DNA from: RGIG3528 sp963649295
GTDB lineage: Bacteria; Bacillota; Clostridia; Lachnospirales; Lachnospiraceae
DNA length: 64,000 nt
Direction of reading: 5' to 3'
Assembly: GCA_963649295.1 (NCBI GenBank)
Contig: CAVJHK010000004.1
Location: 1 to 64,000, forward strand
Position numbers and translations under genes: made by a program. The notes beneath the pieces were generated by a model. That model ran no database searches, was not told the DNA's origin, and saw only the letters and a list, made by a program, of their open reading frames with translations. Positions within the stretch are counted from its first letter, which is position 1, and each line of letters starts with the position of its first letter. Positions 51,845-60,988 of the stretch are shown here, piece by piece.

Positions 51845-54800
51845 ATGGAATATTACAAAGACCGTATTCGCGGAATTCTGGATAAACTCTATAACAACTG
51901 CAGAACAAACAGAAGAATTGTAACAGGTATCAAAAAAAAGGATATCGGCTACGGGGAACGTGAAACATGTTTTAACGAAGACGGCGTTTGGAATGATTTT
52001 GGCAGAAACGAAACCTGGGGCGGACACGAAACGCATGCCGCCTTTAAAACCATAATAACAATTCCGCAGGAATATGCCGGCAAAAAGGTTGCCGTTATAC
52101 TTAATACCGGCGCTACGGATATTTGGAATACGGACAATCCGCAATTTCTTGTTTATATAAACGGTAAAATTATATGCGGACATGACATGAATCATAATGA
52201 AGTGATTCTTTGTAAGGAGGCTGTTCCGGGGGAACAATACGAATATGCTCTTTATGCCTATTCGAACGGCGCCGAAGGACGTGACTTTTTGCTTCTTGAT
52301 ACCGTAACGGTTGAGACGGATGTTGAAGAACTCTATTATGACATCCTTGTGCCGTACGATATCGCATGCCTCCTGAAAAACACGGATAAGCTGCAAAACG
52401 AATATTTGACGGTTTTAAACGATGCTGTGTCAATACTTGATTTTAGGAATGAAGGATCTGCCGAATTTCATGAAACCGTCAAAAAGTGTGACGAATATAT
52501 AAAAAAATATATTTATGACGAAAAAACAAGCCTGATAGAAAGAGATCCGATTTCAAATGTTATTGTTTCAAGTGTCGGACATACACATATCGATGTTGCA
52601 TGGAAATGGCCGCTCAGACAGACGCGTGAAAAGGTTTTGAGAAGCTTTTCCACGGTTCTTTATGAAATGGACAGATATCCGGAATATAAATTCATGTCAA
52701 GCCAGCCGCAGCTTTATGAATTTGTAAAGGAAGAAAGTCCCGAAATTTATTCCCGCATCAAGGAAAGAATTGCGGAAGGCAGATGGGAAACGGAAGGCGC
52801 AATGTGGCTTGAAGCAGACTGCAATCTCGCATCGGGTGAATCGCTTATACGCCAGATTTTGTTCGGAACGTCATTTTTTAAGGAAGAGTTTGGAACTGTC
52901 AACAACAGGGTGCTGTGGCTTCCTGACGTGTTCGGTTACAGTGCCGCAATGCCGCAGATTTTAAAGAAAAGCCGTATAGATTATTTTATGACAACAAAGC
53001 TCGGCTGGAATGAATTTAATCAAATTCCGAACGATACTTTTTTGTGGAAAGGAATCGACGGAACGGAAGTTCTTACATATTTGATTACCACAAAGGATTA
53101 TATTACCGATCCCGAGCTTAACAAAAAGCGTACTGCGGAAACAACCTACAACGGACGTGAAAACGCAAACCAGATAATGGGATGCTGGCAAAGATATCAA
53201 AACAAGGATATAAACGAGAACGTCCTTACGTGCTTCGGACACGGTGACGGAGGCGGCGGTGCAACAATTTCCATGCTTGAAGAGGGAAGGCGCCTCGCTT
53301 ATACTCTTCCCGGATGTCCGCGTGTACGTCACAGCCATGTACTTGAATTTTTTGATGAATTAAACAAAAATCTTAAGGGCAAAAATGTGCCTAAGTGGAA
53401 CGGTGAGCTTTATCTTGAATATCACCGCGGCACTTATACATCAATGGCAAGAAACAAAAAATATAACCGTAAGTGCGAAATAAGAAACGAAGATGCCGAG
53501 AGTATTGCTCTTTTCGCCTTCCTTACGGGAGCCGCCGCAGATTATCCTTTTTCCGAAATAAAGGAATGCTGGAAAAAGGTTTTGTTAAACCAATTCCATG
53601 ATATTTTGCCGGGATCTTCAATAGAAGACGTATATATCGATTCTCTTAAACAATACAAGGAAGTTTGGGAGTCGGAACAAAAGATTATAGACGATTCTCT
53701 GTCCGATATCGTTAAAAAGAACACGGATAAGGAAAGCCTTTTTGATGTAAACTGCGGCAGTAATTTCCTTTATGTGTTTAACAATACGTCGTTTGAAAGA
53801 CGCGATGCGGTTTTGCTTGACGGGTATTTTGATATTACGGATCCGGAAACGGGAGCCGTTTTAACGTGTCAGCGGACACATGACTTTAAAACCGTATTTA
53901 TTGCCGGGAATTTACCTCAAAAAGGATATAAGGTATATGAAATTACGGAAAAACCTGCGGATACGGCGGTGACGAACGGATTTTTTGAAAAATCAGATTC
54001 AGATTATTTTAAAAACGATGCCCAAAATGATGCCGATAACGATGATGACAATTATGATGACAAAAAGCCGGACATAAAAATTTCGACGGATTTTTATGAT
54101 GTCAAATTTAATAAGGCGCTTGAAATTGTTTCACTTTTTGATAAAGAAAACAATCGTGAAATCATAAAGACAGGACAAAAAGGCAATAGGCTTGTCGCAT
54201 TTGAAGACATTCCGAAGGAGTATGACGCATGGAATATTGACAAATTTTATGTTGAAAAGAGCTGGGATGTCAATGATGTGATTTCGGCGGAAATAATTGA
54301 AGACGAGAAAGTATTTAAGTGCTTAAAGGTTGTCAAGCGTTTCAACAATTCCGTTATCACACAAAGAATAAATTTTTTTAATAATTTACGCAGAATCGAT
54401 TTTAAGACGGAAATCGACTGGAACGAATCACAGGTGCTTTTGAAAACCTATTTCCCGTTTGATGTTGTGGCAAATAAGGCAACATATGAAATTCAATACG
54501 GAAGTGTGGAGCGCGCAACTCACGAAAACACAAGCTGGGATGCCGCAAAATACGAAGTCTGTGCGCATAAGTGGGCAGATATTTCCGAAAACGGATACGG
54601 AATAGCGCTTATGAACGATTGCAAATACGGATATTCGGGGAATGAGACGACTATGTCTCTCACGCTCATAAAATCCGGAATTTTTCCGAACCCGAATGCC
54701 GATCGGGAACACCACGAGTTCACCTATTCGATTCTTCCGCATAAGGGAGATTTCAGAACGGGTGATGTCATAAAGGAAAGCTATTTCTTAAATTATCCGG

Positions 54801-55165
54801 TCTATATTATGGCGGCAAAGAAGCCTAAGGAATATGTTAAGAGCTTTTTTAACATTGATTCTGATTCCGTTATACTTGAAGTCATAAAGCCGATGCATTC
54901 GGAAAAAGGTTCGATCGTTAAAATAGACGAAACGGAGTGCTTAAAAACAGAGCAGAACGTATCGGTGATTTTGCGCTTTTATGAATCTTTCGGCGGAAGA
55001 ACGACGGCAAATCTCACTTCATGCTTTCAAATCGTATCGGCATTTGAGTGCGATATGCTTGAATATACAACGAAGCGCCTTAATTTAAACGAAAATAAGG
55101 TTATGCTCAAAATGAATCCGTATGAAATAAAGACGGTAAAGCTCATAATCAAAAAAGAAATATAA
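51845..55165 (+). CDS. GH38 alpha-mannosidase
   Basis: A 1106-residue cytoplasmic enzyme with no signal peptide. An N-terminal beta domain precedes the GH38 barrel, with zinc ligands H246 and H248 region (HTHIDVAWKW) and the nucleophile D361 in LPDVFGYS. The central helical bundle and C-terminal beta-sandwich domains follow. An acidic low-complexity insertion rich in Asp and Asn lies near 715-745, between beta domains. It releases alpha-linked mannose from oligosaccharides, presumably from host N-glycans or yeast mannan that enter by a transporter not present beside it. Confidence 0.93.
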   Translation: MEYYKDRIRGILDKLYNNCRTNRRIVTGIKKKDIGYGERETCFNEDGVWNDFGRNETWGGHETHAAFKTIITIPQEYAGKKVAVILNTGATDIWNTDNPQFLVYINGKIICGHDMNHNEVILCKEAVPGEQYEYALYAYSNGAEGRDFLLLDTVTVETDVEELYYDILVPYDIACLLKNTDKLQNEYLTVLNDAVSILDFRNEGSAEFHETVKKCDEYIKKYIYDEKTSLIERDPISNVIVSSVGHTHIDVAWKWPLRQTREKVLRSFSTVLYEMDRYPEYKFMSSQPQLYEFVKEESPEIYSRIKERIAEGRWETEGAMWLEADCNLASGESLIRQILFGTSFFKEEFGTVNNRVLWLPDVFGYSAAMPQILKKSRIDYFMTTKLGWNEFNQIPNDTFLWKGIDGTEVLTYLITTKDYITDPELNKKRTAETTYNGRENANQIMGCWQRYQNKDINENVLTCFGHGDGGGGATISMLEEGRRLAYTLPGCPRVRHSHVLEFFDELNKNLKGKNVPKWNGELYLEYHRGTYTSMARNKKYNRKCEIRNEDAESIALFAFLTGAAADYPFSEIKECWKKVLLNQFHDILPGSSIEDVYIDSLKQYKEVWESEQKIIDDSLSDIVKKNTDKESLFDVNCGSNFLYVFNNTSFERRDAVLLDGYFDITDPETGAVLTCQRTHDFKTVFIAGNLPQKGYKVYEITEKPADTAVTNGFFEKSDSDYFKNDAQNDADNDDDNYDDKKPDIKISTDFYDVKFNKALEIVSLFDKENNREIIKTGQKGNRLVAFEDIPKEYDAWNIDKFYVEKSWDVNDVISAEIIEDEKVFKCLKVVKRFNNSVITQRINFFNNLRRIDFKTEIDWNESQVLLKTYFPFDVVANKATYEIQYGSVERATHENTSWDAAKYEVCAHKWADISENGYGIALMNDCKYGYSGNETTMSLTLIKSGIFPNPNADREHHEFTYSILPHKGDFRTGDVIKESYFLNYPVYIMAAKKPKEYVKSFFNIDSDSVILEVIKPMHSEKGSIVKIDETECLKTEQNVSVILRFYESFGGRTTANLTSCFQIVSAFECDMLEYTTKRLNLNENKVMLKMNPYEIKTVKLIIKKEI

Positions 55166-55196
55166 GCACTAATCAAGCGAAAGGGAATTTTTTTAC

Positions 55197-57014
55197 ATGC
55201 CACGTATTGACAAATCAAAATTCAGAAATTTTTGCATAATTGCGCATATCGATCACGGAAAGAGCACGCTTGCGGACAGAATCATCGAAAAAACGGGACT
55301 TCTTACCACTCGTGAAATGCAGGAACAGGTGCTTGACAACATGGACTTGGAGCGTGAGCGCGGAATCACGATAAAGGCGCAGACAATCCGCACGGTATAT
55401 AAGGCAAAAGACGGTGAAGAATATATTTTTAATCTTATAGACACGCCCGGACATGTTGACTTTAATTATGAGGTTTCAAGGAGCCTTGCGGCATGCGAGG
55501 GTGCAGTGCTTGTTGTGGATGCGGCACAGGGGATAGAAGCACAGACACTTGCAAACGTTTACATGGCGATAGACCACAATCTCGAAGTTTTTCCCGTTAT
55601 AAACAAAATCGACTTGCCGAGTGCGGAGCCCGAAAGAGTCAAAAACGAAATCGAGGACGTGATAGGAATAGAGGCGTCGGACGCCCCCCTTATTTCCGCA
55701 AAAAACGGAATCAATATCGAAGATGTTCTTGAAAGTATAGTAAAACATGTACCCGCACCTGTGGGAGACGAAAACGCTCCTTTAAAGGCACTTATATTCG
55801 ATTCGCTTTACGATTCGTACAGAGGAGTAATTGTATTTTGCCGTATTTTTGACGGAACGGTAAGAAAAGGCACGCGTATACGCATGATGGCGACGGGCGC
55901 GGTGGCGGAAGTGGTCGAAGTGGGATTTTTTGGCCCCGGACGCTTTGTGCCCGCAGACGAATTGTATGCGGGATGTGTGGGATATATAACGGCGTCTCTT
56001 AAAAATGTCAAGGACACACGTGTCGGCGACACGGTAACAGAAGCCGACAATCCGTGCGATAAGGCACTTCCGGGATACAAAAAAGTAAATTCGATGGTAT
56101 ATTGCGGACTTTATCCGGCAGACGGAGCGCATTATGCGGATCTTAGGGATGCGCTCGAAAAACTGCAGCTTAACGACGCGTCTCTTGTATATGAGCCGGA
56201 GACGTCGGTTGCTCTGGGCTTCGGATTCAGGTGCGGGTTCTTGGGGTTACTTCACTTGGAAATAATAGAAGAACGCCTTGAACGCGAATATATGTTAGAC
56301 CTTGTTACAACCGCGCCGAGCGTAATTTATAAGGTATACAAAACAAACGGAGAGTGCGTTGAACTCACCAATCCCACAAATATGCCGGATCCTTCCGAAA
56401 TAGAGCATATGGAAGAACCCATAGTTTCTGCGGAAATCATGGTAAAAACGGAATTTGTCGGCGCAATAATGAAGCTTTGCCAGGAGCGGAGAGGCGTATA
56501 TATAGGAATCGAATATATAGAGCAGACAAGAGCGCTTCTTAAATACGACCTTCCGTTAAACGAAATCATATATGATTTCTTTGATGCCCTAAAATCCCGT
56601 TCAAAGGGATATGCGTCGCTTGATTATGAAATGAAAGGATATGTGCCTTCAAAGCTTTGCAAACTCGACATTCTCATAAATCATGAGGAAGTTGACGCGC
56701 TTTCGTTTATCGTTCATGCGGACGGCGCTTATGAACGCGGACGCAAAATGTGCGAAAAATTAAAGGGAGAAATTCCGAGACACTTATTTGAAATTCCCAT
56801 TCAGGCAGCGGTGGGCGGCAAGGTAATCGCGCGTGAAACCGTTTCGGCAATGAGAAAGGACGTTCTTGCAAAGTGCTACGGCGGTGACATTACAAGAAAA
56901 AAGAAGCTTCTCGAAAAGCAAAAGGAAGGAAAAAAAAGAATGCGTCAGATAGGCAATGTCGAAGTGCCCCAAAAGGCATTTATGGCTGTGCTTAAGCTTG
57001 ACGATACCGATTGA
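55197..57014 (+). CDS. lepA: Elongation factor 4 (LepA)
   Basis: A 605-residue translational GTPase of typical length. G1 is AHIDHGKST near residue 16, the switch region RGITIKAQT near 54, G3 DTPGHVDF near 82 and NKID near 136. The LepA-specific C-terminal domain ends in KRMRQIGNVEVPQKAFMAVL. It back-translocates stalled ribosomes and helps initiation. GAAAGGG precedes the ATG. The hemW gene begins just after it, a common pairing in Firmicutes. Confidence 0.98.
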   Translation: MPRIDKSKFRNFCIIAHIDHGKSTLADRIIEKTGLLTTREMQEQVLDNMDLERERGITIKAQTIRTVYKAKDGEEYIFNLIDTPGHVDFNYEVSRSLAACEGAVLVVDAAQGIEAQTLANVYMAIDHNLEVFPVINKIDLPSAEPERVKNEIEDVIGIEASDAPLISAKNGINIEDVLESIVKHVPAPVGDENAPLKALIFDSLYDSYRGVIVFCRIFDGTVRKGTRIRMMATGAVAEVVEVGFFGPGRFVPADELYAGCVGYITASLKNVKDTRVGDTVTEADNPCDKALPGYKKVNSMVYCGLYPADGAHYADLRDALEKLQLNDASLVYEPETSVALGFGFRCGFLGLLHLEIIEERLEREYMLDLVTTAPSVIYKVYKTNGECVELTNPTNMPDPSEIEHMEEPIVSAEIMVKTEFVGAIMKLCQERRGVYIGIEYIEQTRALLKYDLPLNEIIYDFFDALKSRSKGYASLDYEMKGYVPSKLCKLDILINHEEVDALSFIVHADGAYERGRKMCEKLKGEIPRHLFEIPIQAAVGGKVIARETVSAMRKDVLAKCYGGDITRKKKLLEKQKEGKKRMRQIGNVEVPQKAFMAVLKLDDTD

Positions 57015-57022
57015 TTTTTAAT

Positions 57023-58162
57023 ATGGTAAAAAAAAATGCGGGGATATATGTACATATCCCCTTTTGTGTTAAAAAATGTTTATATTGTGATTTTTTGTCG
57101 GGTGTCGGTGATGAAAAGATATTCCGTGAATATACGGATGCAATTGTTCGTGAGATTGAGTCTTACCGGGAACTTGCCAAAAATTACAAAATATCCACGA
57201 TTTATTTTGGGGGCGGCACACCGACAGTGCTGCCTATGGTTTATTTTAAAAAAATTGTTGAGAAAATAAAATCATCCTTTGATACGGATGATGTTACCGA
57301 ATTTACCGTTGAGGGGAATCCCGGGACAATAACTTTTGATAGGGTTTCGGCATATAAAAGCTTGGGAGTAAACAGGATGTCTGTGGGAGTTCAGTCGGCA
57401 ATCGACAGGGAACTTGCGATGCTTGGCCGTATTCATACCTTTAGGGATTCTGAAGAATGCATAAAAAATATTTATGATGCAGGAATTGCGAATGTTTCGG
57501 TTGATGTGATGTTTTCTCTTCCGAAGCAAAGTGAAAATGATTGTTTTTATACGCTTGACCGCATTATTTCGCTTAATCCGAAGCATATCTCCGCATACAG
57601 TCTCATGGTGGAAGAGGGAACGGAATTTTTTGGGCTTTATTCGGAAAAAGGACCGTTTTATAAGGATTTGCCGGATGAAATTACAGACAGAAAAATGTAT
57701 TATGGGATCTGTGAAAGGCTTAAAAACGCAGGATTTATGCGATATGAAATTTCTAATTTTGCGCGGGTCGGCTTTGAAAGCCGTCACAATTCGTCCTATT
57801 GGACGGGAACGGAATATTTTGGGCTCGGAGCGGGAGCGTCGTCGCTTATAAAAAACGTAAGATATTCAAATGTAAGAAATGTCAAAAAATATATCGAAGA
57901 GCCTGTGCATCACATAACGGAAGAAATTTTGACCAAAAAAAAGCTTATGTCCGAATATATGATACTGGGGCTTCGTATGACACGCGGGATTTCGGTAAGC
58001 GGCTTTAAAGAAAAATTCGGTATTTCTCTTGATGAAATTTTTGGTGACGAAATAAATCGATCCGTTAACGAAAAAGCACTTGCAAGTGAAGGCGATATAC
58101 TTAAACTCACGGATTACGGAATCGATGTGAGCAATGTAATATTTGAACGCTTCTGTATTTGA
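57023..58162 (+). CDS. hemW: HemW-type radical SAM protein (HemN-like)
   Basis: About 379 residues. The radical SAM cluster is held by C15, C19 and C22 (CVKKCLYC), followed by IYFGGGTPTVLP near 58, the SAM-binding EGNPGT and SVGVQS segments, and the HemN C-terminal region. HemW proteins lack coproporphyrinogen oxidase activity and serve as haem chaperones. The ATG at 57023 is preferred over a TTG at 57011 that overlaps the lepA stop; neither has a clear ribosome site, so translation may be coupled to lepA. Its last codons lie in the outermost copy of a 15-base repeat array. Confidence 0.9.
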   Translation: MVKKNAGIYVHIPFCVKKCLYCDFLSGVGDEKIFREYTDAIVREIESYRELAKNYKISTIYFGGGTPTVLPMVYFKKIVEKIKSSFDTDDVTEFTVEGNPGTITFDRVSAYKSLGVNRMSVGVQSAIDRELAMLGRIHTFRDSEECIKNIYDAGIANVSVDVMFSLPKQSENDCFYTLDRIISLNPKHISAYSLMVEEGTEFFGLYSEKGPFYKDLPDEITDRKMYYGICERLKNAGFMRYEISNFARVGFESRHNSSYWTGTEYFGLGAGASSLIKNVRYSNVRNVKKYIEEPVHHITEEILTKKKLMSEYMILGLRMTRGISVSGFKEKFGISLDEIFGDEINRSVNEKALASEGDILKLTDYGIDVSNVIFERFCI

Positions 58163-58212
58163 TATTTTTATATTTGGTGCTTTTATATTTGAGGCTTTTA
58201 CATCTGGTGCTT
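58153..58212 (-). repeat. 15-bp tandem repeats made from the 3' end of the DUF6472 gene
   Basis: On the minus strand the last five codons of the small gene, AAGCACCAGATGTAA (58212-58198), are followed directly by AAGCCTCAAATATAA, AAGCACCAAATATAA and a weaker AAATATCAAATACAG that overlaps the end of hemW. Each unit is 15 bases, so the stop codon is repeated in frame. Confidence 0.75.
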
Positions 58213-58374
58213 TACGACACTGTATTCGTCCCCGTTTTTGTAATAGGGACACGTTGCACTTTTGTCGGAAATGTATCTGTAATATTCGTCTTCGTCAAGT
58301 TCAACAACACAATAATATTCTTCAAATTCTTCATCATATGCATAATTTGCGCACATATCGCACTGATTGGACAT
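58198..58374 (-). CDS. DUF6472-like small cysteine protein
   Basis: A 58-residue protein, easily missed because of its size. It starts MSNQCDMCANYAYDEE, has a central YYCVVELDEDEYYRY, and ends with TCPYYKNGDEY before VVKHQM. The four Cys (5, 8, 22, 42) suggest a small metal-binding fold. This pattern is that of DUF6472 proteins common in Lachnospiraceae. The start is well supported by GGAGG eight or nine bases before the ATG. It faces hemW, with 35 bases between the two stops. Function unknown. Confidence 0.8.
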   Translation of the reverse strand: MSNQCDMCANYAYDEEFEEYYCVVELDEDEYYRYISDKSATCPYYKNGDEYSVVKHQM

Positions 58375-58579
58375 GAGGTGCCTCCGGGGGATTATTTAAA
58401 TAAAATTTTGAAAGCATTATATATCCATTTTTGCAAATTCGGAAGGGGAATATATATTTTTTAAATGAATTTAAAAAAGAAAAGAGGACTTAAAGCCCGA
58501 AATAATTTTGTTATTCTATAAAATAGGCAATATTGTTTAATTAAAAAAATCTAAACAGAGGGGTTTATTGTTTTTTTTA

Positions 58580-58588
58580 TGCTATAAT
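58580..58588 (+). promoter_or_regulatory. Extended -10 promoter of the response-regulator gene
   Basis: TGC-TATAAT (-10 at 58583-58588), with no clear -35 box, 36 bases before the ATG at 58624. The remaining bases of 58375-58623 show nothing recognisable. Confidence 0.55.
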
Positions 58589-58623
58589 CCGAAAACAAGA
58601 TGTTTTGACAGGGGGCATTTTAT

Positions 58624-59445
58624 ATGAATGTACTTGCGGTTGACGATGAACGGCTGATACTTGAAGATATGAAGGCGGAACTTCGCAAAATTTTCAAAAA
58701 TGACGATATAACGGGCTTTGAAGACGGAAACTGTGCGATTGATTACGCAAATGACCTGGCGGCTCACGACGAGACGCTTGATTTTGCTTTCCTTGATATC
58801 AATCTTCGGGGGATGACGGGTATCGAGCTTGCAAAAAAAATAAAAGAAATTCACCATGAGACAAAGATAATATTTTGTACCGCATACAGCGAATACGCAT
58901 ATGACGCGTTTCGCATGCATGCTGTCGGATATCTTCTTAAGCCTGTTGAGGCAAGGCATATTACGGAAACACTTAATGCCTTAAATATCGATTGGAAGAA
59001 TACCGAAAATACTTTGTCAAAGGATATAAGAGCGCAGACATTCGGGAATTTTGAGCTTTTTGTCGACAATCATATCGTATCCTTTCAGCGTGAAAAGGCA
59101 AAGGAACTTTTTGCATATTTGATTGACAGAAACGGTGCCGCGGTTACAACGGGTGAAATCGTGAGCGTGCTTTGGGAAGACAGACCGATTGACAAGACAA
59201 CGCTTAACCAGGCTCATACAATAATCTCAAGTCTCAAAAAAACATTAAAGGAAAACGGCGTCGGAAGCATTATAATAAAAACCTGGAATCATATTGCGGT
59301 TGACACAACAAGAATCAAGTGTGATGTTTATGATTTTTATAAAGGCGACGCAATTGCGATAAATTCGTATCGCGGTGAATATATGGCTCAGTACAGCTGG
59401 GCGGAAATGACAAATGCCGATCTTATGAACAAGGCGCATAAATAA
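58624..59445 (+). CDS. Response regulator with winged-helix output (SARP/OmpR-like)
   Basis: A 273-residue protein. The receiver domain (1-118) has the acidic pair D7-D8, phospho-acceptor D58 in FLDINLRG, Thr in CTAYSEYAY and K106 in LLKPV, so it is complete. The output domain (about 140-225) is a winged helix of the kind in SARP/BTAD regulators (FGNFELFVDN, FAYLIDRNGAAVTTGEI, LNQAHTIISSLKKTLKENG). It ends with a short tail that resembles the beginning of a BTAD helical region. No histidine kinase lies beside it. GGGGG lies before the ATG. Confidence 0.85.
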   Translation: MNVLAVDDERLILEDMKAELRKIFKNDDITGFEDGNCAIDYANDLAAHDETLDFAFLDINLRGMTGIELAKKIKEIHHETKIIFCTAYSEYAYDAFRMHAVGYLLKPVEARHITETLNALNIDWKNTENTLSKDIRAQTFGNFELFVDNHIVSFQREKAKELFAYLIDRNGAAVTTGEIVSVLWEDRPIDKTTLNQAHTIISSLKKTLKENGVGSIIIKTWNHIAVDTTRIKCDVYDFYKGDAIAINSYRGEYMAQYSWAEMTNADLMNKAHK

Positions 59446-59560
59446 ATCATCGCGAAAATGGTGTACTTTTGTTGTACAAGGTGATGTAAAATATGACCTG
59501 TTATTAAAAGTAACATGCCTTAAGATATCGGCATGCATGAAAGGGAAGAGGACAGGAAAT

Positions 59561-59905
59561 TTGGTAATACTTCTTGTACAAAACAATAAAAAAGAGCTTA
59601 AGAGCCTTGTGAATAACGTACAGGAAGTTTTTCCGGGAGGTACGGTTGTCGCCTTTGACAGCCCGCAAAAGGCGCTCAGCTATGCGGATACGGCAAATAT
59701 CGATATTTGTTTTGCGGATGTCGAAATGAAAACGGGAAACGGATTTGTTCTTACCGAGGAACTCCGAAACCGGAACAAAAACATTTGTGTAAATCTCATG
59801 GCAAACAATACGGATTATGCAATTGATGCATGGCGTCATCATATAAACGACTATATTTTAAAACCGATTACGACAGACTCGATAAGGCATACAATAAGCA
59901 AATAA
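59561..59905 (+). CDS. Stand-alone receiver-like protein with degenerate active site
   Basis: About 114 residues, a single CheY-like receiver. The phospho-acceptor D53 (CFADVEM) and K101 (ILKPI) are kept, but the acidic Mg-binding pair is N8-N9 (LLVQNNKK) and the usual Thr/Ser is Met (NLMANN). Phosphorylation is therefore doubtful; it may act constitutively or as a binding partner. A TTG at 59561 with GAGGACAGGA upstream is favoured over an ATG at 59537 that lacks a ribosome site. It lies downstream of the complete response regulator. Confidence 0.65.
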   Translation: MVILLVQNNKKELKSLVNNVQEVFPGGTVVAFDSPQKALSYADTANIDICFADVEMKTGNGFVLTEELRNRNKNICVNLMANNTDYAIDAWRHHINDYILKPITTDSIRHTISK

Positions 59906-59917
59906 AATGTTTTTTTT

Positions 59918-59949
59918 AAGGGGAACGGCATTGACGGTTCCTTTTTTTT
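59918..59949 (+). terminator. Intrinsic terminator after the receiver gene
   Basis: GGAAC (59922-59926) pairs with GTTCC (59937-59941), extended by A/G-T pairs, followed by eight T. Confidence 0.75.
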
Positions 59950-60024
59950 GACTTATACTTTAAACATGCGGATAATCCGCGTGACAGGTGACTTTTGGCA
60001 TTTTTTACGGAAGGGAAAAATAAT

Positions 60025-60936
60025 ATGGGACATTCGGTTAAAACGATAGAAAGACCCGTTGATTATAAATTACAGCTTCATATTTTTGAGACAGATGAGG
60101 ATTACGCCCGCGGCAGTATCCTTATTCTTCACGGGATGGCAGAGCATTATGAGCGTTATTTCGGATTTATCGATGCGCTTAACAATGCGGGATATGATAT
60201 TTATATTTACAATCACAGAGGGCACGGAGCAGATTTAAAGGAAAACGAGCTTGGATTTTTTGCAAATAAAAACGGTGATGAGGTTGTAATAGAAGATGCT
60301 GTTGCCGTAATGAAATATGTATACGTAAACAAGAGGAGCGAGAGATGTGCGATTTTCGGTCACAGCATGGGCTCACTTATCGCACGCAACGTAATTCAGA
60401 GATTTGACAAAATGGACTGCGCTTTGATTTGCGGTACCGGTTTTATGAGTGATTTGATATGTAAGACCGGCATGTTTGTTTCAAATGTGATTTCGTTCTT
60501 TTTTGGACCCGAGCACAAGTCTCCTTTAATGAAAAAGCTTACGTTCAGCAAGGACTATAAGAAAAATTGCATACGCACATCAAATGACTGGCTTACAAAA
60601 GACGAAAAAATTGTAGATGCCTACAATAATGATCCTTATTGCGGATTTTTGTGCTCATCGAGTTTTTATCATGATTTGATTTCGATTACCTACAAGGCTT
60701 GCCACAATATCGAAAAAACAAGACATGATATGCCGATTTTTATCGCAAGCGGTGCGGAAGATCCGGTAGGCGCGTTCGGAAAAGGAATAAAGCAGCTTTA
60801 CAACAAATATAAAGAAATCGGATTTACATCTGTTTCAATGAAGCTTTATGATACGGACCGTCATGAGCTTTTGAATGAGACGGATAAGGATAAGGTGATT
60901 TCCGATTTCATCAAATTTTTTGAAACAAATCTTTGA
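60025..60936 (+). CDS. Alpha/beta hydrolase, monoacylglycerol-lipase-like
   Basis: About 303 residues, with no signal peptide. LILHGMAEHYERY forms the oxyanion region near 40, the nucleophile is S114 in GHSMG, Asp near 255 (GAEDPVGAFG) and His near 282 (DRHELLNE) complete the triad. The layout is that of serine aminopeptidase S33/monoacylglycerol lipase proteins (PldB type). It likely hydrolyses lysophospholipids or monoacylglycerols. The ATG at 60025 follows GGAAGGG; a TTG at 59995 is less likely. Confidence 0.87.
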   Translation: MGHSVKTIERPVDYKLQLHIFETDEDYARGSILILHGMAEHYERYFGFIDALNNAGYDIYIYNHRGHGADLKENELGFFANKNGDEVVIEDAVAVMKYVYVNKRSERCAIFGHSMGSLIARNVIQRFDKMDCALICGTGFMSDLICKTGMFVSNVISFFFGPEHKSPLMKKLTFSKDYKKNCIRTSNDWLTKDEKIVDAYNNDPYCGFLCSSSFYHDLISITYKACHNIEKTRHDMPIFIASGAEDPVGAFGKGIKQLYNKYKEIGFTSVSMKLYDTDRHELLNETDKDKVISDFIKFFETNL

Positions 60937-60944
60937 TTGCAAAC

Positions 60945-60975
60945 AAAAAAGGATCCTTAAAAAAGATCCTTTTAT
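60945..60975. terminator. Bidirectional terminator between convergent genes
   Basis: AAAAGGATC (60947-60955) pairs with GATCCTTTT (60965-60973), giving a U-run for either direction. Confidence 0.85.
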
Positions 60976-60988
60976 TTCTTTTGAAAAT

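Noticed and set aside
51785..52396. 203-codon minus-strand frame
   Set aside because: Antisense to the end of the diguanylate cyclase and the start of GH38, both clearly coding.
58153..58212. Possible start of a CRISPR array
   Set aside because: Units are 15 bases, directly joined with no spacers, and derived from a gene end; no cas genes are in the window.
59446..59536. Possible small RNA or operator cluster (TGTAC...GTACA, CATGCC...GGCATG)
   Set aside because: Arms are only five or six bases and no promoter or terminator frames them.
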